Assembly: GCF_023074175.1 (NCBI RefSeq)
Contig: NZ_JADPKS010000036.1
Coordinates: 1 to 64,000, forward strand
Direction: 5' to 3'
Length of the DNA: 64,000 bases
Source of the DNA: Bradyrhizobium sp. 139
Lineage (GTDB): Bacteria; Pseudomonadota; Alphaproteobacteria; Rhizobiales; Xanthobacteraceae
In this document: one piece after another, positions 38,848-48,668 of the stretch
Numbering within the stretch: the stretch's first letter is position 1
Layout of the letters: every line of letters begins with the position of its first letter
Position numbers and translations under genes: made by a program
The notes under the pieces: model-generated
Database searches by the model: none
What the model saw: the letters and a program-made list of their open reading frames with translations, nothing else
Told to the model about the DNA's origin: nothing

Positions 38848-39591
38848 ATGGATCTTTTCAGCTTCACCGAATGCGCGACGCGAACGCAATCCCTCCGATC
38901 GCTTTTCGAGCTTCTTGTGAGCTGTGCCAGCGACGAAGGCTTCAGCGAAGTCTCTTACGGAGCGCTCAATTTCGCGGAGCCACTTCGCTTACCGGAGTAT
39001 CCGCCGCCCGCCGTGGCCGTTAAGTGGCCGCCCGAATGGTGTGAACGATATTTTAAGCGAAAGTACCACAAAATCGATCCGGTGGTCCGGCGGACACCGA
39101 CGCTTTCGCGGCCGTTTCTGTGGGATCAACTCGCCGACCAATATCAACTACAGCCCGACGAAAGGCGCGTACTTGATGAGGCCAGAGAGGCCGGTCTCAA
39201 GCACGGCATGAGTGTACCATTGTTTGGGCCATTGGGTCGATTATCGGTCGTGTCGTTTGCATCTCAGTTCGACGATGCCGATCCTCAACATTCCAAAGGC
39301 CATCTCAACGCACTAGCCTGGCACTTTCACATCGCTTGTGTGGAGATCACACGCCCGGCGGAAGATAACTGCAATATGAGAGTTGCGCTATCACAGCGGG
39401 AACTAGATTGTCTACGGTGGGTGGCAGAGGGCAAATCGTCATGGGAAATCGGGAGGATATTACAAATCAGCGAGAATACGGTGAACTTTCATCTTAAGAA
39501 CGCGATGCGAAAGCTGGGCGCGACCAGCCGGATCCAAGCCGTCATTGTGGCGATCCGCCTCAATCTTATTTTTGATGTCCATGCTGCGTGA
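38848..39591 (+). CDS. LuxR-family AHL-responsive transcription regulator
   Basis: A 247-residue quorum-sensing regulator with an N-terminal autoinducer-binding domain and C-terminal LuxR helix-turn-helix. The six TraR pocket residues W57, Y61, D70, P71, W85 and G113 all appear shifted by exactly seven: W64, Y68, D77, P78, W92 and G120. The DNA-binding domain is LSQRELDCLRWVAEGKSSWEIG to NTVNFHLKNAMRKLGA. The Met at 38848 gives the usual family length; the longer upstream frame is unlikely. No luxI gene is recognised in the window, so it is a LuxR solo here or paired with a distant synthase. The full ligand-pocket set suggests it still binds an acyl- or aryl-homoserine lactone. Confidence 0.9.
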   Translation: MDLFSFTECATRTQSLRSLFELLVSCASDEGFSEVSYGALNFAEPLRLPEYPPPAVAVKWPPEWCERYFKRKYHKIDPVVRRTPTLSRPFLWDQLADQYQLQPDERRVLDEAREAGLKHGMSVPLFGPLGRLSVVSFASQFDDADPQHSKGHLNALAWHFHIACVEITRPAEDNCNMRVALSQRELDCLRWVAEGKSSWEIGRILQISENTVNFHLKNAMRKLGATSRIQAVIVAIRLNLIFDVHAA

Positions 39592-40684
39592 GCATCTTGA
39601 TGGACGATGATTGTATCGAAGCCAGTTTGCGTCTGAAAACTGCTGTGAAGACAAAAATCGATCCTATGGGCAATCGTTCGTCAAGGCATTGAGCAAGCTC
39701 GACCTGCCATGTGACGAAGCCACTTGCTCCTAGCGCGCACGTTGTATACGGCAACTACGTGCTTGGTCCCGGGCATGCTTTGGAGCGTTAAGTTAGAATC
39801 GGTCCGGCTAGGGAGGTCCAGCATTTGCAGGTGTTCGTAGGACGTGAGGTTTTCAGTCGCCGATCGTGGCTGAAGGCGGCAATGAAGATCGGTTGTTTGA
39901 TTCAAGCTGATCGGTTTGCTTCAGTAGATTTTTTCTCGTGAGTTTAAAAATGCTACTGGTTCGAATATATGCTATCTTACAGGTATGAATCGATCAAAAG
40001 ACCAGCTTGTAAACCCGGTCGACAAGCTCCTTCTGGAGGGGGCTGGTGGATTCGACGCGGCCGATGCGCCACGGCTACTCTGCCCAGCTTTCAAAGTTCT
40101 AAGTAAAATCAGGCTGGCACGAACAGCCCAAGCGTAGCGTCTTCCGGCGGCCGCGCGGCGCCTAAGCTGGCAACAGGTATCCCTCCAGACAATCGTCCAC
40201 TATTCACCGCTTGTCATGGTGGGCGGACGGCGTTCGAACTGCAAAGCTATGCGCACACCTTCCGCAATCAACGACGCACGTGCATCTCTATGGTCCAAAA
40301 GCGCGCCGCAATGGGTTAAAAAGCTGCCGCTGTCCCTCGACTATGCATGCCTGTACGGTTCCTAAAGGGCCATCTGGACGCCCGAACGGATCATGAGCAG
40401 TATTGCGGTCGAAATGAATGTGAACATCAAGACAAGACGACTCGGATGTGGATCTCATGCTGGCCATGAGGCAATCATCGATCAAACAGACCGAGTTCTT
40501 GTTTCTGCAAGGCAATCAGGAAGGCTGTCAGAGCGCCAGCGATCCGAATCCGCGCAGGTTGGATGATCTCGAGGGCAATCCAGGTGCTCAATCGCTGGGC
40601 CGCCTCTAGTTTCCTCAAATGTATGATTGCTGTCGACCGCGACGCTCTGACTCAGGAAGACTGGTTAGTGCGTGAGTCCGATCA
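39592..40684. other. No recognisable gene
   Basis: Over 1 kb downstream of luxR. One 50-residue frame starting MNRSKDQLVNPVDKLLLEG at 39985 is preceded by AT-rich DNA but has no family match. Other frames are short shadows. Confidence 0.35.
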
Positions 40685-41902
40685 TCAGTCTCTCGCCACG
40701 CGCTGCGGTGTCAGATTGGCGGCGCGGATGAATGCCGCAGCGAGCAAGGCTGAGAGAGCATAGCCGAGACCCGGCAATATCAGCGTGACCCTGTAGCCAA
40801 ATCTTGCCGCGATAAACCCGCTCGCCGCGAAGCCTATCAATGCGAACGCCGACATCACCGAAGTCAGGAACGTGACATCTGTCCCCGCCTTGCCTGGCCG
40901 GGCGAGCGCGAGAAACCAGTTTGTGAATGTAACATGCTGGACTGCGAGGGCCGCGAACACGATCCCAACGCTCGCGACGGCGCTCACGCGAACGCCGACA
41001 TAGCGATCGATAATCGCAAGCGCTCCAAAACCGATGGCCAGGACTGCACAGCCCCAGATCACGCCCCGGTTCGGCGCCATTCGGGTCAGGATCGCGCTGG
41101 TCACTGGCGCGATGATAGTATACGTGACTACGTTCGAGAGCGCTCCGATCCATCCGATATCTGCCGCGGCAAAGCCGAGATCGACGAGCCGCAACTGCAC
41201 CATTGCAAACGCCAGCGCGATCCCGATAACGCCGGGCGCGATCAATGCAGCCGTTGTCCACATGCCGTTGTTGAGAAGGATCGGGAAGATAGACAGGCGC
41301 TGCGGTGAGCGCACTCGGTTCATGCAATGGAGCGGTTCAGGAATCGCGAACACCCATCCAGCGAAAACGGCTAGCAGCAGCGCTAAGCCCAGCAAGGCCG
41401 GACGCCAACCGACAATCTCGATCAGCTGGAGGCAGACCGCGCCACCGATCACGTGGCCGACGACCCGTCCCCAGCCCAGCAGCGCAGCACCGAGCGGACG
41501 CTCGCCGGAACCGAGGGCTTCCGCTATGTAGCCCAATGTTGCGATCCGCTGTGTGGCGGCGACGGTCGCAAGGGCGAGAGAAACAAGAAAAACCGGCACG
41601 AAATCGGTCTTTGGGTTCAAAAATGCCATCGCTGCCAGCGCAGTGGTAGTGGCGATTTGGGTCAACAGGATCCATGACCGCCTCAGCCCGAGACGATTGA
41701 GGCTCCATCGATCCACGACGGGGGCCCAAAGAAAGTTAACGGTGAAGGCAAAGAAGACCGTGCCATACAAGCCGACCAGTTCCAGGCTGGCGCCGTTGCC
41801 CCGAAGGATCACCGGAATGGCCGAATAGATCAACGCGATCGCCAGATACTGCTGACTGGCCAACGCAACCATCCCGATATGTGGCATGTAGCGACTTGCC
41901 AT
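40685..41902 (-). CDS. MFS transporter, RhtX/FptX siderophore-importer-like
   Basis: A 405-residue major-facilitator protein with about 12 hydrophobic helices. It begins MASRYMPHIGMVALASQQYLA, chosen because AGGAAGAGG lies just upstream. The helix 2-3 loop WAPVVDRWSLNRLGLRRSW is characteristic of the RhtX/FptX/AmpG-like branch, and ATQRIATLGYIAEAL in helix 5 also fits. RhtX and FptX take up rhizobactin and pyochelin in single-component fashion across the inner membrane. A siderophore or muropeptide-like substrate is inferred. No siderophore receptor or biosynthesis gene is nearby. The gene appears intact. Confidence 0.65.
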   Translation of the reverse strand: MASRYMPHIGMVALASQQYLAIALIYSAIPVILRGNGASLELVGLYGTVFFAFTVNFLWAPVVDRWSLNRLGLRRSWILLTQIATTTALAAMAFLNPKTDFVPVFLVSLALATVAATQRIATLGYIAEALGSGERPLGAALLGWGRVVGHVIGGAVCLQLIEIVGWRPALLGLALLLAVFAGWVFAIPEPLHCMNRVRSPQRLSIFPILLNNGMWTTAALIAPGVIGIALAFAMVQLRLVDLGFAAADIGWIGALSNVVTYTIIAPVTSAILTRMAPNRGVIWGCAVLAIGFGALAIIDRYVGVRVSAVASVGIVFAALAVQHVTFTNWFLALARPGKAGTDVTFLTSVMSAFALIGFAASGFIAARFGYRVTLILPGLGYALSALLAAAFIRAANLTPQRVARD

Positions 41903-42702
41903 CAAGCCTCTTCCTTTTAAAGAGCAGTTTCGCATGTGCTTCGAGAGCGCGGTTTGGACAAGCAGTGGATCGTTCCAGCGCAGCAGCGACTCAAACCGGA
42001 CTATGATCCGAGCGTTGGCTGTACGGGGTGAGAGATCCGGGTGGCAGTTGCTACTTCGAATCAGTTCGCACACTGCGCCTGACCTTCATCTTGTCGAGCA
42101 GACCGACCGGCTAGAAACAGGGGGCGACGTCGCTATACATCGGCGAAGGATTAATGAAAGACGACCGGCCGCAACCGTCGCCGGCCTGCGCGCCAACTTA
42201 TCCTCTGACCAGCTCCACAGAACGGGCGTCAGCTTTATTGCTGGGCCAAGGCCTGCCGAATTGACCTCGCAGCTAGCGATGGGCGCAATCATCGCGGCTC
42301 CTGAAGAAACGAACTCCAGATCACATCAAACACTCCATTGCGCGCATCCGGTTTTTAGCCAAGCGCCGTGAAGCCGGCATCGGTGACGGCGGTACGAAAT
42401 GAAGCAAGCAGCGTGCCGCTTGAAAACTGAAGGTTCTCTAGTCGCCTCATGTTGCGCGGGCGCGTCAGATTGGAAACAACGATATCTCGAACCTGACAAT
42501 CGTGTCGTTATCCTTGACCGTACACACCACGCGCATTTCAGAGGCGGAAGGCTGGGATCTGGCGCGTGCACCCAGTGTGCCGCTGCCGACGAGGCGCATA
42601 TCGCAGGGCCCAGTGCAGAAGATCATGTCCCTTGCGTAACTTGCAAAGGCGGCGCTTCTGCAAAGGCGTCCAGTCAGCGCTGCGCGGAAGAGCACTCCGA
42701 AG
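41903..42702. other. No identified gene
   Basis: A 0.8-kb stretch. On the minus strand near 42390-42700 a broken frame with segments like SEMRVVCTVKDNDTIVR and AVTDAGFTALG looks like former coding sequence, but could not be assigned. Confidence 0.35.
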
Positions 42703-42729
42703 AAAAAGCCCCGACCGAAGGTCGGGGCT
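42703..42729 (-). terminator. Intrinsic terminator of the porin remnant
   Basis: Read on the minus strand, AGCCCCGACC and GGTCGGGGCT form a perfect 10-bp stem with a 3-base loop, followed by TTTTC. It lies 2 bases after the porin stop codon, so the original gene end is preserved. Confidence 0.8.
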
Positions 42730-42731
42730 CC

Positions 42732-43478
42732 TCAATCCGCCGCAAACGCGTTGAGATCGCGATTTCTAACCACCGGAAACAGCTTGTAGTTAAGCCGAAG
42801 GGTTACCATATCGACATCCTGGTGAATGCGATCCGACCCGGCAGCGGGGAAGGTCACGTTGCTCTCCGGGATGAACAGGTGATCATACTCGACGCCAACT
42901 GACCAGCTGGGGGCGAAGTTAACTTCCAGGCCAGCGCCTACGGCGCGCCCCAATGGACAATATCGCTTTTAGCAAGCTCCGCCCCAGTGACCGTCGAGTT
43001 GGTCTGGTCTGTGTTGCTGGTCACCACAGCACCGCGCTTGGCCCAAAGCAGCAGGGTTTTGAAAGCGTAGCCGATCTGGCCGGTGAGCAAGCCGAACGCA
43101 TCCGTCTTGGTTCGATTGATGTTCGACGGGAAAGCGGTGCTGATATTGGAGCCGCTGAACTCTGCCCAGTCGTCCAGGCCTTCAACGCCGTAGACCACAT
43201 TGAACATCTGCCAGCGATAGCCAATCTGGCCACCGATAGTGCCGGCGGTCATACCATGGCAGCCTTCGGGAGTAACGCCTGCGAAATCCCAGCAGTTATG
43301 GCTCGAGCCCCAGCCGCCGTTAATGCCATATAGTAACCGGTCCAGTCACAGATCGCGGGAGCGACCGAGAGCTGCGGCGCGTTGGATTGGACAGGCTGTG
43401 GAGCGAGATCCGCGCCAAATGCGGGACCGCCGCGTTGATTGCGACGATGCTTGCAGTCAGAAGCGGCAAATTCTTCAT
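42732..43478 (-). pseudogene. Omp31/RopB-type outer-membrane beta-barrel protein, frameshifted
   Basis: A signal peptide MKNLPLLTASIVAINAAVP follows a GAGGAAT site. The protein then continues in other frames: GADLAPQPVQSNAPQLSVAP and DWTGYYM, then INGGWGSSHNCWDFAGVTPEG, GTIGGQIGYRWQMFNVVYG, and finally EVNFAPSWSVGVEYDHLF to a conserved end. At least three frame changes (near 43430, 43325 and 42950) inactivate it. Length and motifs match the 25-31 kDa eight-stranded barrel proteins abundant in Bradyrhizobium, supporting the host assignment. Confidence 0.8.
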
Positions 43479-43984
43479 TGGAGTGTTATTCCTCACTTGA
43501 ACCCCGGCTCTGCGCGTCTTGGCAACATCATCGTGAATTGCTGTAACTTCAGCACAACATTCCTCAGGAAGAAATCGCTCTAATCTCACGTTGCGTTAGG
43601 TACTGGAGCTAGAAATCCCGCCATCCAGAATGTTAGCGTTGATGCGCGTATTGGTTCAAGCACGTGGGAGTTAGCTGTCCAACTTGGAAGGCTGCTCGCA
43701 TCAGAGAGCGGCTAGTGCAGATCTCGGCAAAGCACCCGAGAACGAAATGCGCGTCCACGGTCCGTGAGCAGCGGGTTGCGATCTTGGGCATCCTCGACTA
43801 ACCTCGGAATCGCGTCGAAGGCATCAGACGCTTCCGAAGGTTGCCTGTCGGAACGACCCCCGAGCTGCGCAATCATGGTCTTGACGCATCGATGATGGGC
43901 CAGCGGACGGATATCCAAGTCGATCTCAGTGATCATCGAATGCTGCCGCGCACAATCTCTGAGGTCAAACAACGCTCGCAGGTG

Positions 43985-44245
43985 CGTCCTTGTACGCATT
44001 GATCAACAATGCCGGCGTTTCGCCGAAAGCGCAAAATGGCGCGCCGCAGACATCGTTGACGACGTTGATCGAAACGTGGATGAGTGTGTTCCATCTCACT
44101 CTGGTGGCTGCGATCCTGCTTGCGCAGGGCTTTTTTTGGCGAGCTAAAAGCCGCGGCAGGATCGATTGTCAACGTGACCTCAATCGCAGGCTCGCGGGTG
44201 CACCCGTTTGCTGGCAGCGCCTATACGACTTTGAAGGCGGCGCTC
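43985..44245 (+). pseudogene. Short-chain dehydrogenase (SDR) fragment
   Basis: The piece reads LYALINNAGVSPKAQNG, the NNAG motif of classical SDRs, then after a frameshift near 44135 GSIVNVTSIAGSR and the AYTTLKAAL segment with the catalytic Tyr and Lys (YTTLK). The Rossmann start (TGxxxGxG) is missing. The reading frame continues without interruption into fixA at 44246, giving a chimeric junction. Confidence 0.65.
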
Positions 44246-45040
44246 GTCGTCTGCATCAAGCAGGTTCCCGGCTCCGCGCAGATCCGCGTGCCCCCCGTGA
44301 CCAACACCATCATGCGTCAGGGCGTGCCGACGATCATCAATCCATACGATCTCTTCGCGCTCGAGGCAGCGCTGGAATTGCGCGATCGGTTTGACGGCGA
44401 AATCACCGTGCTTACAATCGGGCCAATGTCGTCCGAAGACTCCTTACGCAAGGCGCTGACATTCGGCGCCGATCGAGCCATTCTGCTCAGTGACCGCTGC
44501 TTCGCTGGCTCCGATACTCTGGTAACAACTTACGCATTGGCAGCCGCCATCCGAAAAGTTGGTAAGGAGCATGGACCGCCCGACTTCATCTTTACCGGCA
44601 AGCAAACCATCGACGGCGACACCGCGCAGGTGGGACCCGGCATTGCGAAGCGACTTGGCATGCTACGGCTGACCTACGTCGGCAAGATCAGAGCACTAGA
44701 TCCGATCGTGCGCACAATTGAAACGGAACGACGAGCCGAAGGCGGTGTCCAGGTTCTGCCTACCAGGCTGCTGTGTCTCATTACCATTCTCGAGGCCACC
44801 AACTAGATTTGCCGCGGCGCCATGGCGGATGCGCTACGAGCCGCCCGCGCGCCATTCGTGAAATGGAACGCACAGGACGCGGGCGTCGAGGACCTTTCCA
44901 AATGTGGTCTTAAAGGCTCGCCGACCGTGATCCAGCGGGTCTTCGCTCCCTCGGCGCGCGGTGACAAAGCGGGCGCTGCCTTCCGAGCAGCCGGCGCAAG
45001 CTTTGATCGAGGCGATCTTCAAGCACCAGCCTAGCTTGAA
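44246..45040 (+). pseudogene. fixA: FixA (electron-transfer flavoprotein beta subunit), decayed
   Basis: From VVCIKQVPGSAQIRV, two or three residues into the normal N-terminus, the sequence follows rhizobial FixA: TNTIMRQGVPTIINPYDLFA, LEAALELRDRF, DRAILLSDRCFAGSDT, and FTGKQTIDGDTAQVGPGI. A TAG at 44804-44806 interrupts LEATN/ICRGAMADALRAARAP, and a frameshift near 44975 precedes the end AIFKHQPSLK. FixA with FixB, FixC and FixX supplies low-potential electrons to nitrogenase. Its start and promoter are replaced by the SDR fragment. No fixB follows; IS66 debris begins about 60 bp later. This is a dead partial duplicate or island scar. Confidence 0.85.
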
Positions 45041-45102
45041 GCGTAAGCGCTGTTCGGCGGCCACCTACCGGAAGACGGGGCGATCTGCGAGTCTGCGGTT
45101 TG

Positions 45103-45525
45103 ATGGACACTGTGCATAGTGCTATCATGGAGACGGTGCGGCGGCTTGAGGTCTTCACCCGAGCCGGCCGTCGGCGGAAGTGGAGCGACTAGGATAAGGC
45201 GCGGATCGTTGCGAGCGGCGACTCGGTCTGTTCGGTAGCTCGATGGATTGCCGCCGCAGCAGTTCTTTGGCTGGCGCCGTCAGTTGCGCAAAGCATCGGG
45301 CGGTCATTCCGAAGCAGAAGAAGTACAGTTTGTGCCAGCGGTGGTGGATGCCGTAGTGCCGGTGAGCGCTCTCGGCCGTGAGCGTAAAGCGTTGCGCTGC
45401 AAGGCTAAGGCGGATTCCGGAACCAAGAGATCGAAGTTGATGGCATCACGTTCCGGGCCGGTCGTGGTGCGGACCCAATAACGATTGCGTCGATCGTCTA
45501 GGCGCTGAAGGCGAGCCGGTGAACG
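45103..45525 (+). pseudogene. IS66 TnpA remnant (older copy)
   Basis: Pieces read MDTVHSAIMETVRRLEVFTR, GRRRKWSD then a TAG, PPQQFFGWRRQLRKASGG, and PAVVDAVVPVSALGRERKA before a frameshift. They match the intact tnpA at 48153-48590. Nonsense and frame changes inactivate it. Confidence 0.7.
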
Positions 45526-45824
45526 GTCCGTCGGGTGCGGTCCGGGTGATGGTGGCGACCAAACCGGTAGACTTTCGCAAAGGAATGGAGGGGCTTGCTA
45601 CCCTGGTGCGCGAGAGCATGTGGGCTGACCCATTCTCGGGAGCTGTCTATGTGTTCAGGGCCAAGCGGGCGGATCGGATCAAGCTGGTGTTTTGGGACGG
45701 AACGGGTTTGTGTCTGTTCGCCAAGAGGCTAGAGGATGGAATCTTCCGCTGGCCGAAGATCGAGGACGGTGTGATGCGTCTGTTGGCGGCGCAATTGTCG
45801 GCGCTGCTGGAGGGGCTCGACTGA
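45519..45824 (+). CDS. IS66 TnpB, slightly truncated
   Basis: A 101-residue TnpB with GTG start: GAVRVMVATKPVDFRKGMEG, PFSGAVYVFRAKRADRIK, FWDGTGLCLFAKRLE and IEDGVMRLLAAQLSALLEG. A TGA replaces a Trp codon present in the complete copy at 47800-48156, removing the last 17 residues. Part of an inactive older IS66. Confidence 0.75.
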   Translation: MNGPSGAVRVMVATKPVDFRKGMEGLATLVRESMWADPFSGAVYVFRAKRADRIKLVFWDGTGLCLFAKRLEDGIFRWPKIEDGVMRLLAAQLSALLEGLD

Positions 45825-45939
45825 CGGCTTGTGCATGAAGCACGGGCGACGCCGGCGCCCGCACAAGCGGGATAGCTGCTGGCGGCGCTGCGGCGAAGTG
45901 AATCAGGAGCGTCGGACGCGTCGCCAGATTGCAGCGAAT

Positions 45940-46185
45940 ATTTGAACTGGGTGTCCGAAGCCTGCCTGACGATCCTGAGACGCTGAAAGCGATGCTGCTT
46001 GCGAAGACCGAAGCCACTGTCGCCCAGGTTCTGGTGTCCAAATATGCCGATCACCTGCCGTTGTATCGGCAGGCGCAGATTTGCGCCCGCCAGGGCATTG
46101 AGCTCGATCGTTCGACGCTGGCGGACTGGGTGGGGCAAGCAGCCTTCCATCTACTCCGTTGCATGAGCGCCTCCTTGGCAAGCTC
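45940..46185 (+). pseudogene. IS66 TnpC with large internal deletion
   Basis: The N-terminal LPDDPETLKAMLLA is joined directly to TEATVAQVLVSKYADHLPLY. In the intact TnpC (46199-47719) these are about 150 codons apart, so an in-frame deletion removed the zinc-ribbon region. The frame is then lost where the complete IS66 begins at 46186. Confidence 0.75.
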
Positions 46186-46198
46186 GTAAGCGTCGTTC

Positions 46199-47719
46199 TC
46201 AGGCCACGGCTTTGAGGGCTTGAGCGCGGTAGGCCCAGGGCAGTAGCAGGTCGATGTCGCGGTTTGGATGTCCGATGACGATCCTGGTCAGGACGTCGGT
46301 GAGGTAGGCGAGCGGATCGACGTCGTTGATCTTGCAGGTCTCGACCAAGGAAGCGATGACCGCCCAATGCTCGGCGCCGCCGTCGGATCCTGCAAATAGT
46401 GCATTCTTGCGGCAAAGTTTGATACCGCGGATCGATCGCTCGACGGTGTTGTTATCGAGTTCGATCCGGCCATCGTCAATGAAGCGCGTTAGTCCTTGCC
46501 AGCGCGAGAGAGCATAGCGGATGGCCTCGGCGAGCTTGATCTTCTGGCTGATGAGAGCCAGCTTGGCGCGCAGCCATACCTCAAAGGCATCGGCCAGTGG
46601 TCGGCTCTTCTGCTGCCGCACGAGGCGACGCTCCTCCGCGCTGCGGCCGCGGATCTCCTTCTCGATCGCATAGAATGCGGCGATGTGCTTGAGCGCCTCG
46701 CTCGCGATTGGAGCGGGGCCGGCTGTCGCGAGTTCGTAGAAGTTGCGCCGCATGTGCACCCAGCAGAAGGCGAGCTCGACTCCGCCGCGTTCGGCAAGCT
46801 TTGGATAGGCGTTGTAGCCATCGACCTGCAGGACGCCCTTGAAGCCGGCAAGATGGCTGAACAGCCGCTCGGCTTTGCGGTCGGGTGCATAGACATAGGC
46901 AATGCCGGGCGGATCGAGGCCGCCCCAGGGCCTGTCGTCGGCTGCATAGGCCCAGAGCTGGCCGGTCTTGGTGCGCCCTCGACCGGGATCGAGCACCGGC
47001 ACCGTCGTCTCGTCGGCGAACAGCTTGGATCTCGCGCGAAGCAGAGCGAGAAGGCGCTCATGCAGCGGGCGCAGATGGAAGGCGGCATGCCCAACCCAGT
47101 CCGCCAGCGTCGATCGATCGAGAGCGATGCCTTGGCGGGCATAGATCTGGGTCTGCCGGTAGAGCGGCAGATGATCGGCATATTTGAACACCAGAACCTG
47201 GGCGACGGTTGCCTCCGTCGGCAGGCCGCCCTCGATCAGCCGGGCCGGAGCCTCGGCCTGCGTGACGCCATCTTCGCAGGCTCGGCAGGCGTATTTAGGA
47301 CGCCGGGTGACGACAACGCGGAACTGCGCCGGCACCATGTCCAGCCGCTCGCTCCTGTCTTCACCGATCCGATGCAGTTCGCCCTGGCAGCAGGGGCAGG
47401 TCTTGTCGTCGAGGTCGACGACGACCTCGATCCGCGGCAGGTGGGCCGGCAGTGCTCCGCGATTGACGCGGCGCTTGCGTGCGCGCTCCGCTCGGCCTTC
47501 CGGGGTTGTCTCGTCCTGACCGGCCTCGGCAAAGGCTGCGACCTGTTGGACGTCCTCGAGGCCCAGCAGCATCTGCTCCTCGGGAAGCGACTCTGCCTTC
47601 CGGCCAAAGCGGTGGCGTTGCAGCTCCTTGATAATCTGACGCAGCCGCTCGCTCTCGTGAAGCGCTGCCAGCAGCATCGCCTTGAGCGTCTCGGGATCAT
47701 CAGGAAGGTTATCGCTCAC
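46199..47719 (-). CDS. tnpC: IS66 transposase TnpC
   Basis: A 506-residue IS66 transposase. The N-terminal coiled-coil/leucine segment (LKAMLLAALHESERLRQIIKE) is followed by the zinc-binding motif CPCCQGELHRIG near residue 110. Catalytic residues of the DDE domain fall in FADETTVPVLDPGRG, LQVDGYNAYPKLAERG and NNTVERSIRGIKLCRKN. The C-terminal IS66 Orf3 tail PNRDIDLLLPW is present. The frame is uninterrupted. Confidence 0.95.
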   Translation of the reverse strand: MSDNLPDDPETLKAMLLAALHESERLRQIIKELQRHRFGRKAESLPEEQMLLGLEDVQQVAAFAEAGQDETTPEGRAERARKRRVNRGALPAHLPRIEVVVDLDDKTCPCCQGELHRIGEDRSERLDMVPAQFRVVVTRRPKYACRACEDGVTQAEAPARLIEGGLPTEATVAQVLVFKYADHLPLYRQTQIYARQGIALDRSTLADWVGHAAFHLRPLHERLLALLRARSKLFADETTVPVLDPGRGRTKTGQLWAYAADDRPWGGLDPPGIAYVYAPDRKAERLFSHLAGFKGVLQVDGYNAYPKLAERGGVELAFCWVHMRRNFYELATAGPAPIASEALKHIAAFYAIEKEIRGRSAEERRLVRQQKSRPLADAFEVWLRAKLALISQKIKLAEAIRYALSRWQGLTRFIDDGRIELDNNTVERSIRGIKLCRKNALFAGSDGGAEHWAVIASLVETCKINDVDPLAYLTDVLTRIVIGHPNRDIDLLLPWAYRAQALKAVA

Positions 47720-47799
47720 AGGTAAATCAGAGCATATTCGCGCCCGCTTGACGACGTGCTCGATGCCCCTGATTCACTTCGCCGCAGCACGGCCCACAA

Positions 47800-48156
47800 T
47801 TATCCGACTTGCGTCGGCACGACCGTCTCCCGTGCCGCGTGGACACGCCGCCAATCGAGCCCTTCGAGCAGCGCCGACAATTCCGCCGCCGACAAACGCA
47901 TCACGCCATCCTCGATCTTCGGCCAGCGGAAGACGCCGTCTTCGAGCCGCTTGGCGAACAGGCACAAACCCGTGCCATCCCAGAAGATCAGCTTGATCCG
48001 GTCTGCGCGCTTGGCACGGAACACATAAACAGCACCCGAGAACGGGTCAGCCTGCATGTGCTCGCGTACCAACATGGCAAGCCCCTCCATTCCCTTGCGG
48101 AAGTCGACCGGCTTGGTTGCCACCATCACCCGGACAGTTCCGGACGGGCCGATCAC
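47800..48156 (-). CDS. tnpB: IS66 TnpB
   Basis: A 118-residue IS66 Orf2 protein, GTVRVMVATKPVDFRKGMEG with FWDGTGLCLFAKRLEDG and a complete C-terminus RRVHAARE. It overlaps tnpA by 4 bases (ATGA), the usual coupled arrangement. TnpB is needed for efficient IS66 transposition; its biochemical role is unclear. Confidence 0.95.
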   Translation of the reverse strand: MIGPSGTVRVMVATKPVDFRKGMEGLAMLVREHMQADPFSGAVYVFRAKRADRIKLIFWDGTGLCLFAKRLEDGVFRWPKIEDGVMRLSAAELSALLEGLDWRRVHAARETVVPTQVG

Positions 48157-48590
48157 CGGCTTGCCTTCAGCGCATGGACGATGGCCGCAATCATCGCCAC
48201 ATCCGCGCCTCGGCCGACCCGGATAGTGACGCCCTCGGCTTCGATCTCGATGCCCCCGATATCCGGCTTGGCCTTGCGTCGCGCTGTCTTGCGCTCATGG
48301 CCAACAGCCACGGCCGGTACCAAGGCGTCTACCACCGCCGGTACAAACGGCGGATCGTCAGCCATCGGCGTCGGCAACCGGCGTGCTTGCCGGCGCCAGG
48401 TGAACACTTGTTGTGGGGTCAGCCCGTGTCGCCGGGCAATCTCGGAAACGACGGCGCCCGGGACCAGCGTCTCCTCGACGATCCGGGCCTTGTCGTCCTT
48501 GGAGAACCAACGACGGCGTCCCGTCTCCGTGATCACTTCCAGCCGGCGCGCCGTCACGTCCGATTTAAGCGTATGGTCAAGCATAGACAC
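48153..48590 (-). CDS. tnpA: IS66 TnpA
   Basis: A 145-residue helix-turn-helix protein. ETGRRRWFSKDDKARIVEET and ISEIARRHGLTPQQVFTWR-like VSEIARRHGLTPQQVFTWRRQ give the DNA-binding domain; GIEIEAEGVTIRVGRGADVA is the conserved C-terminal strand region. It is the first gene of the complete IS66 element. Confidence 0.95.
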   Translation of the reverse strand: MSMLDHTLKSDVTARRLEVITETGRRRWFSKDDKARIVEETLVPGAVVSEIARRHGLTPQQVFTWRRQARRLPTPMADDPPFVPAVVDALVPAVAVGHERKTARRKAKPDIGGIEIEAEGVTIRVGRGADVAMIAAIVHALKASR

Positions 48591-48668
48591 AAGCCGATCC
48601 CTTCAAAGAGATCGTGAAACTCGCCTATCCCATGTGCCGCGAGAAGGTGGGAGCGGAACGACGCCTAC

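Larger units (their letters stand above)
46186..48668 (-). mobile_element. Complete IS66-family element
   Basis: The left end GTAAGCGTCGTTCTCAGGCC and the inward-read right end GTAGGCGTCGTTCCGCTCCC are IS66-type terminal repeats (GTAxGCGTCGTTC shared). The 2.48-kb element carries tnpA, tnpB and tnpC in order on the minus strand, all intact. The 8-bp flanks (GCAAGCTC and CTTGAAGC) do not match, so no target duplication is visible; recombination after insertion is likely. Confidence 0.85.

Noticed and set aside
39681..39905. Minus-strand ORF downstream of luxR as an AHL synthase
   Set aside because: None of the LuxI invariant residues (R-x2-F, W, E-D-x-Y/F-D, R-F) can be seen.
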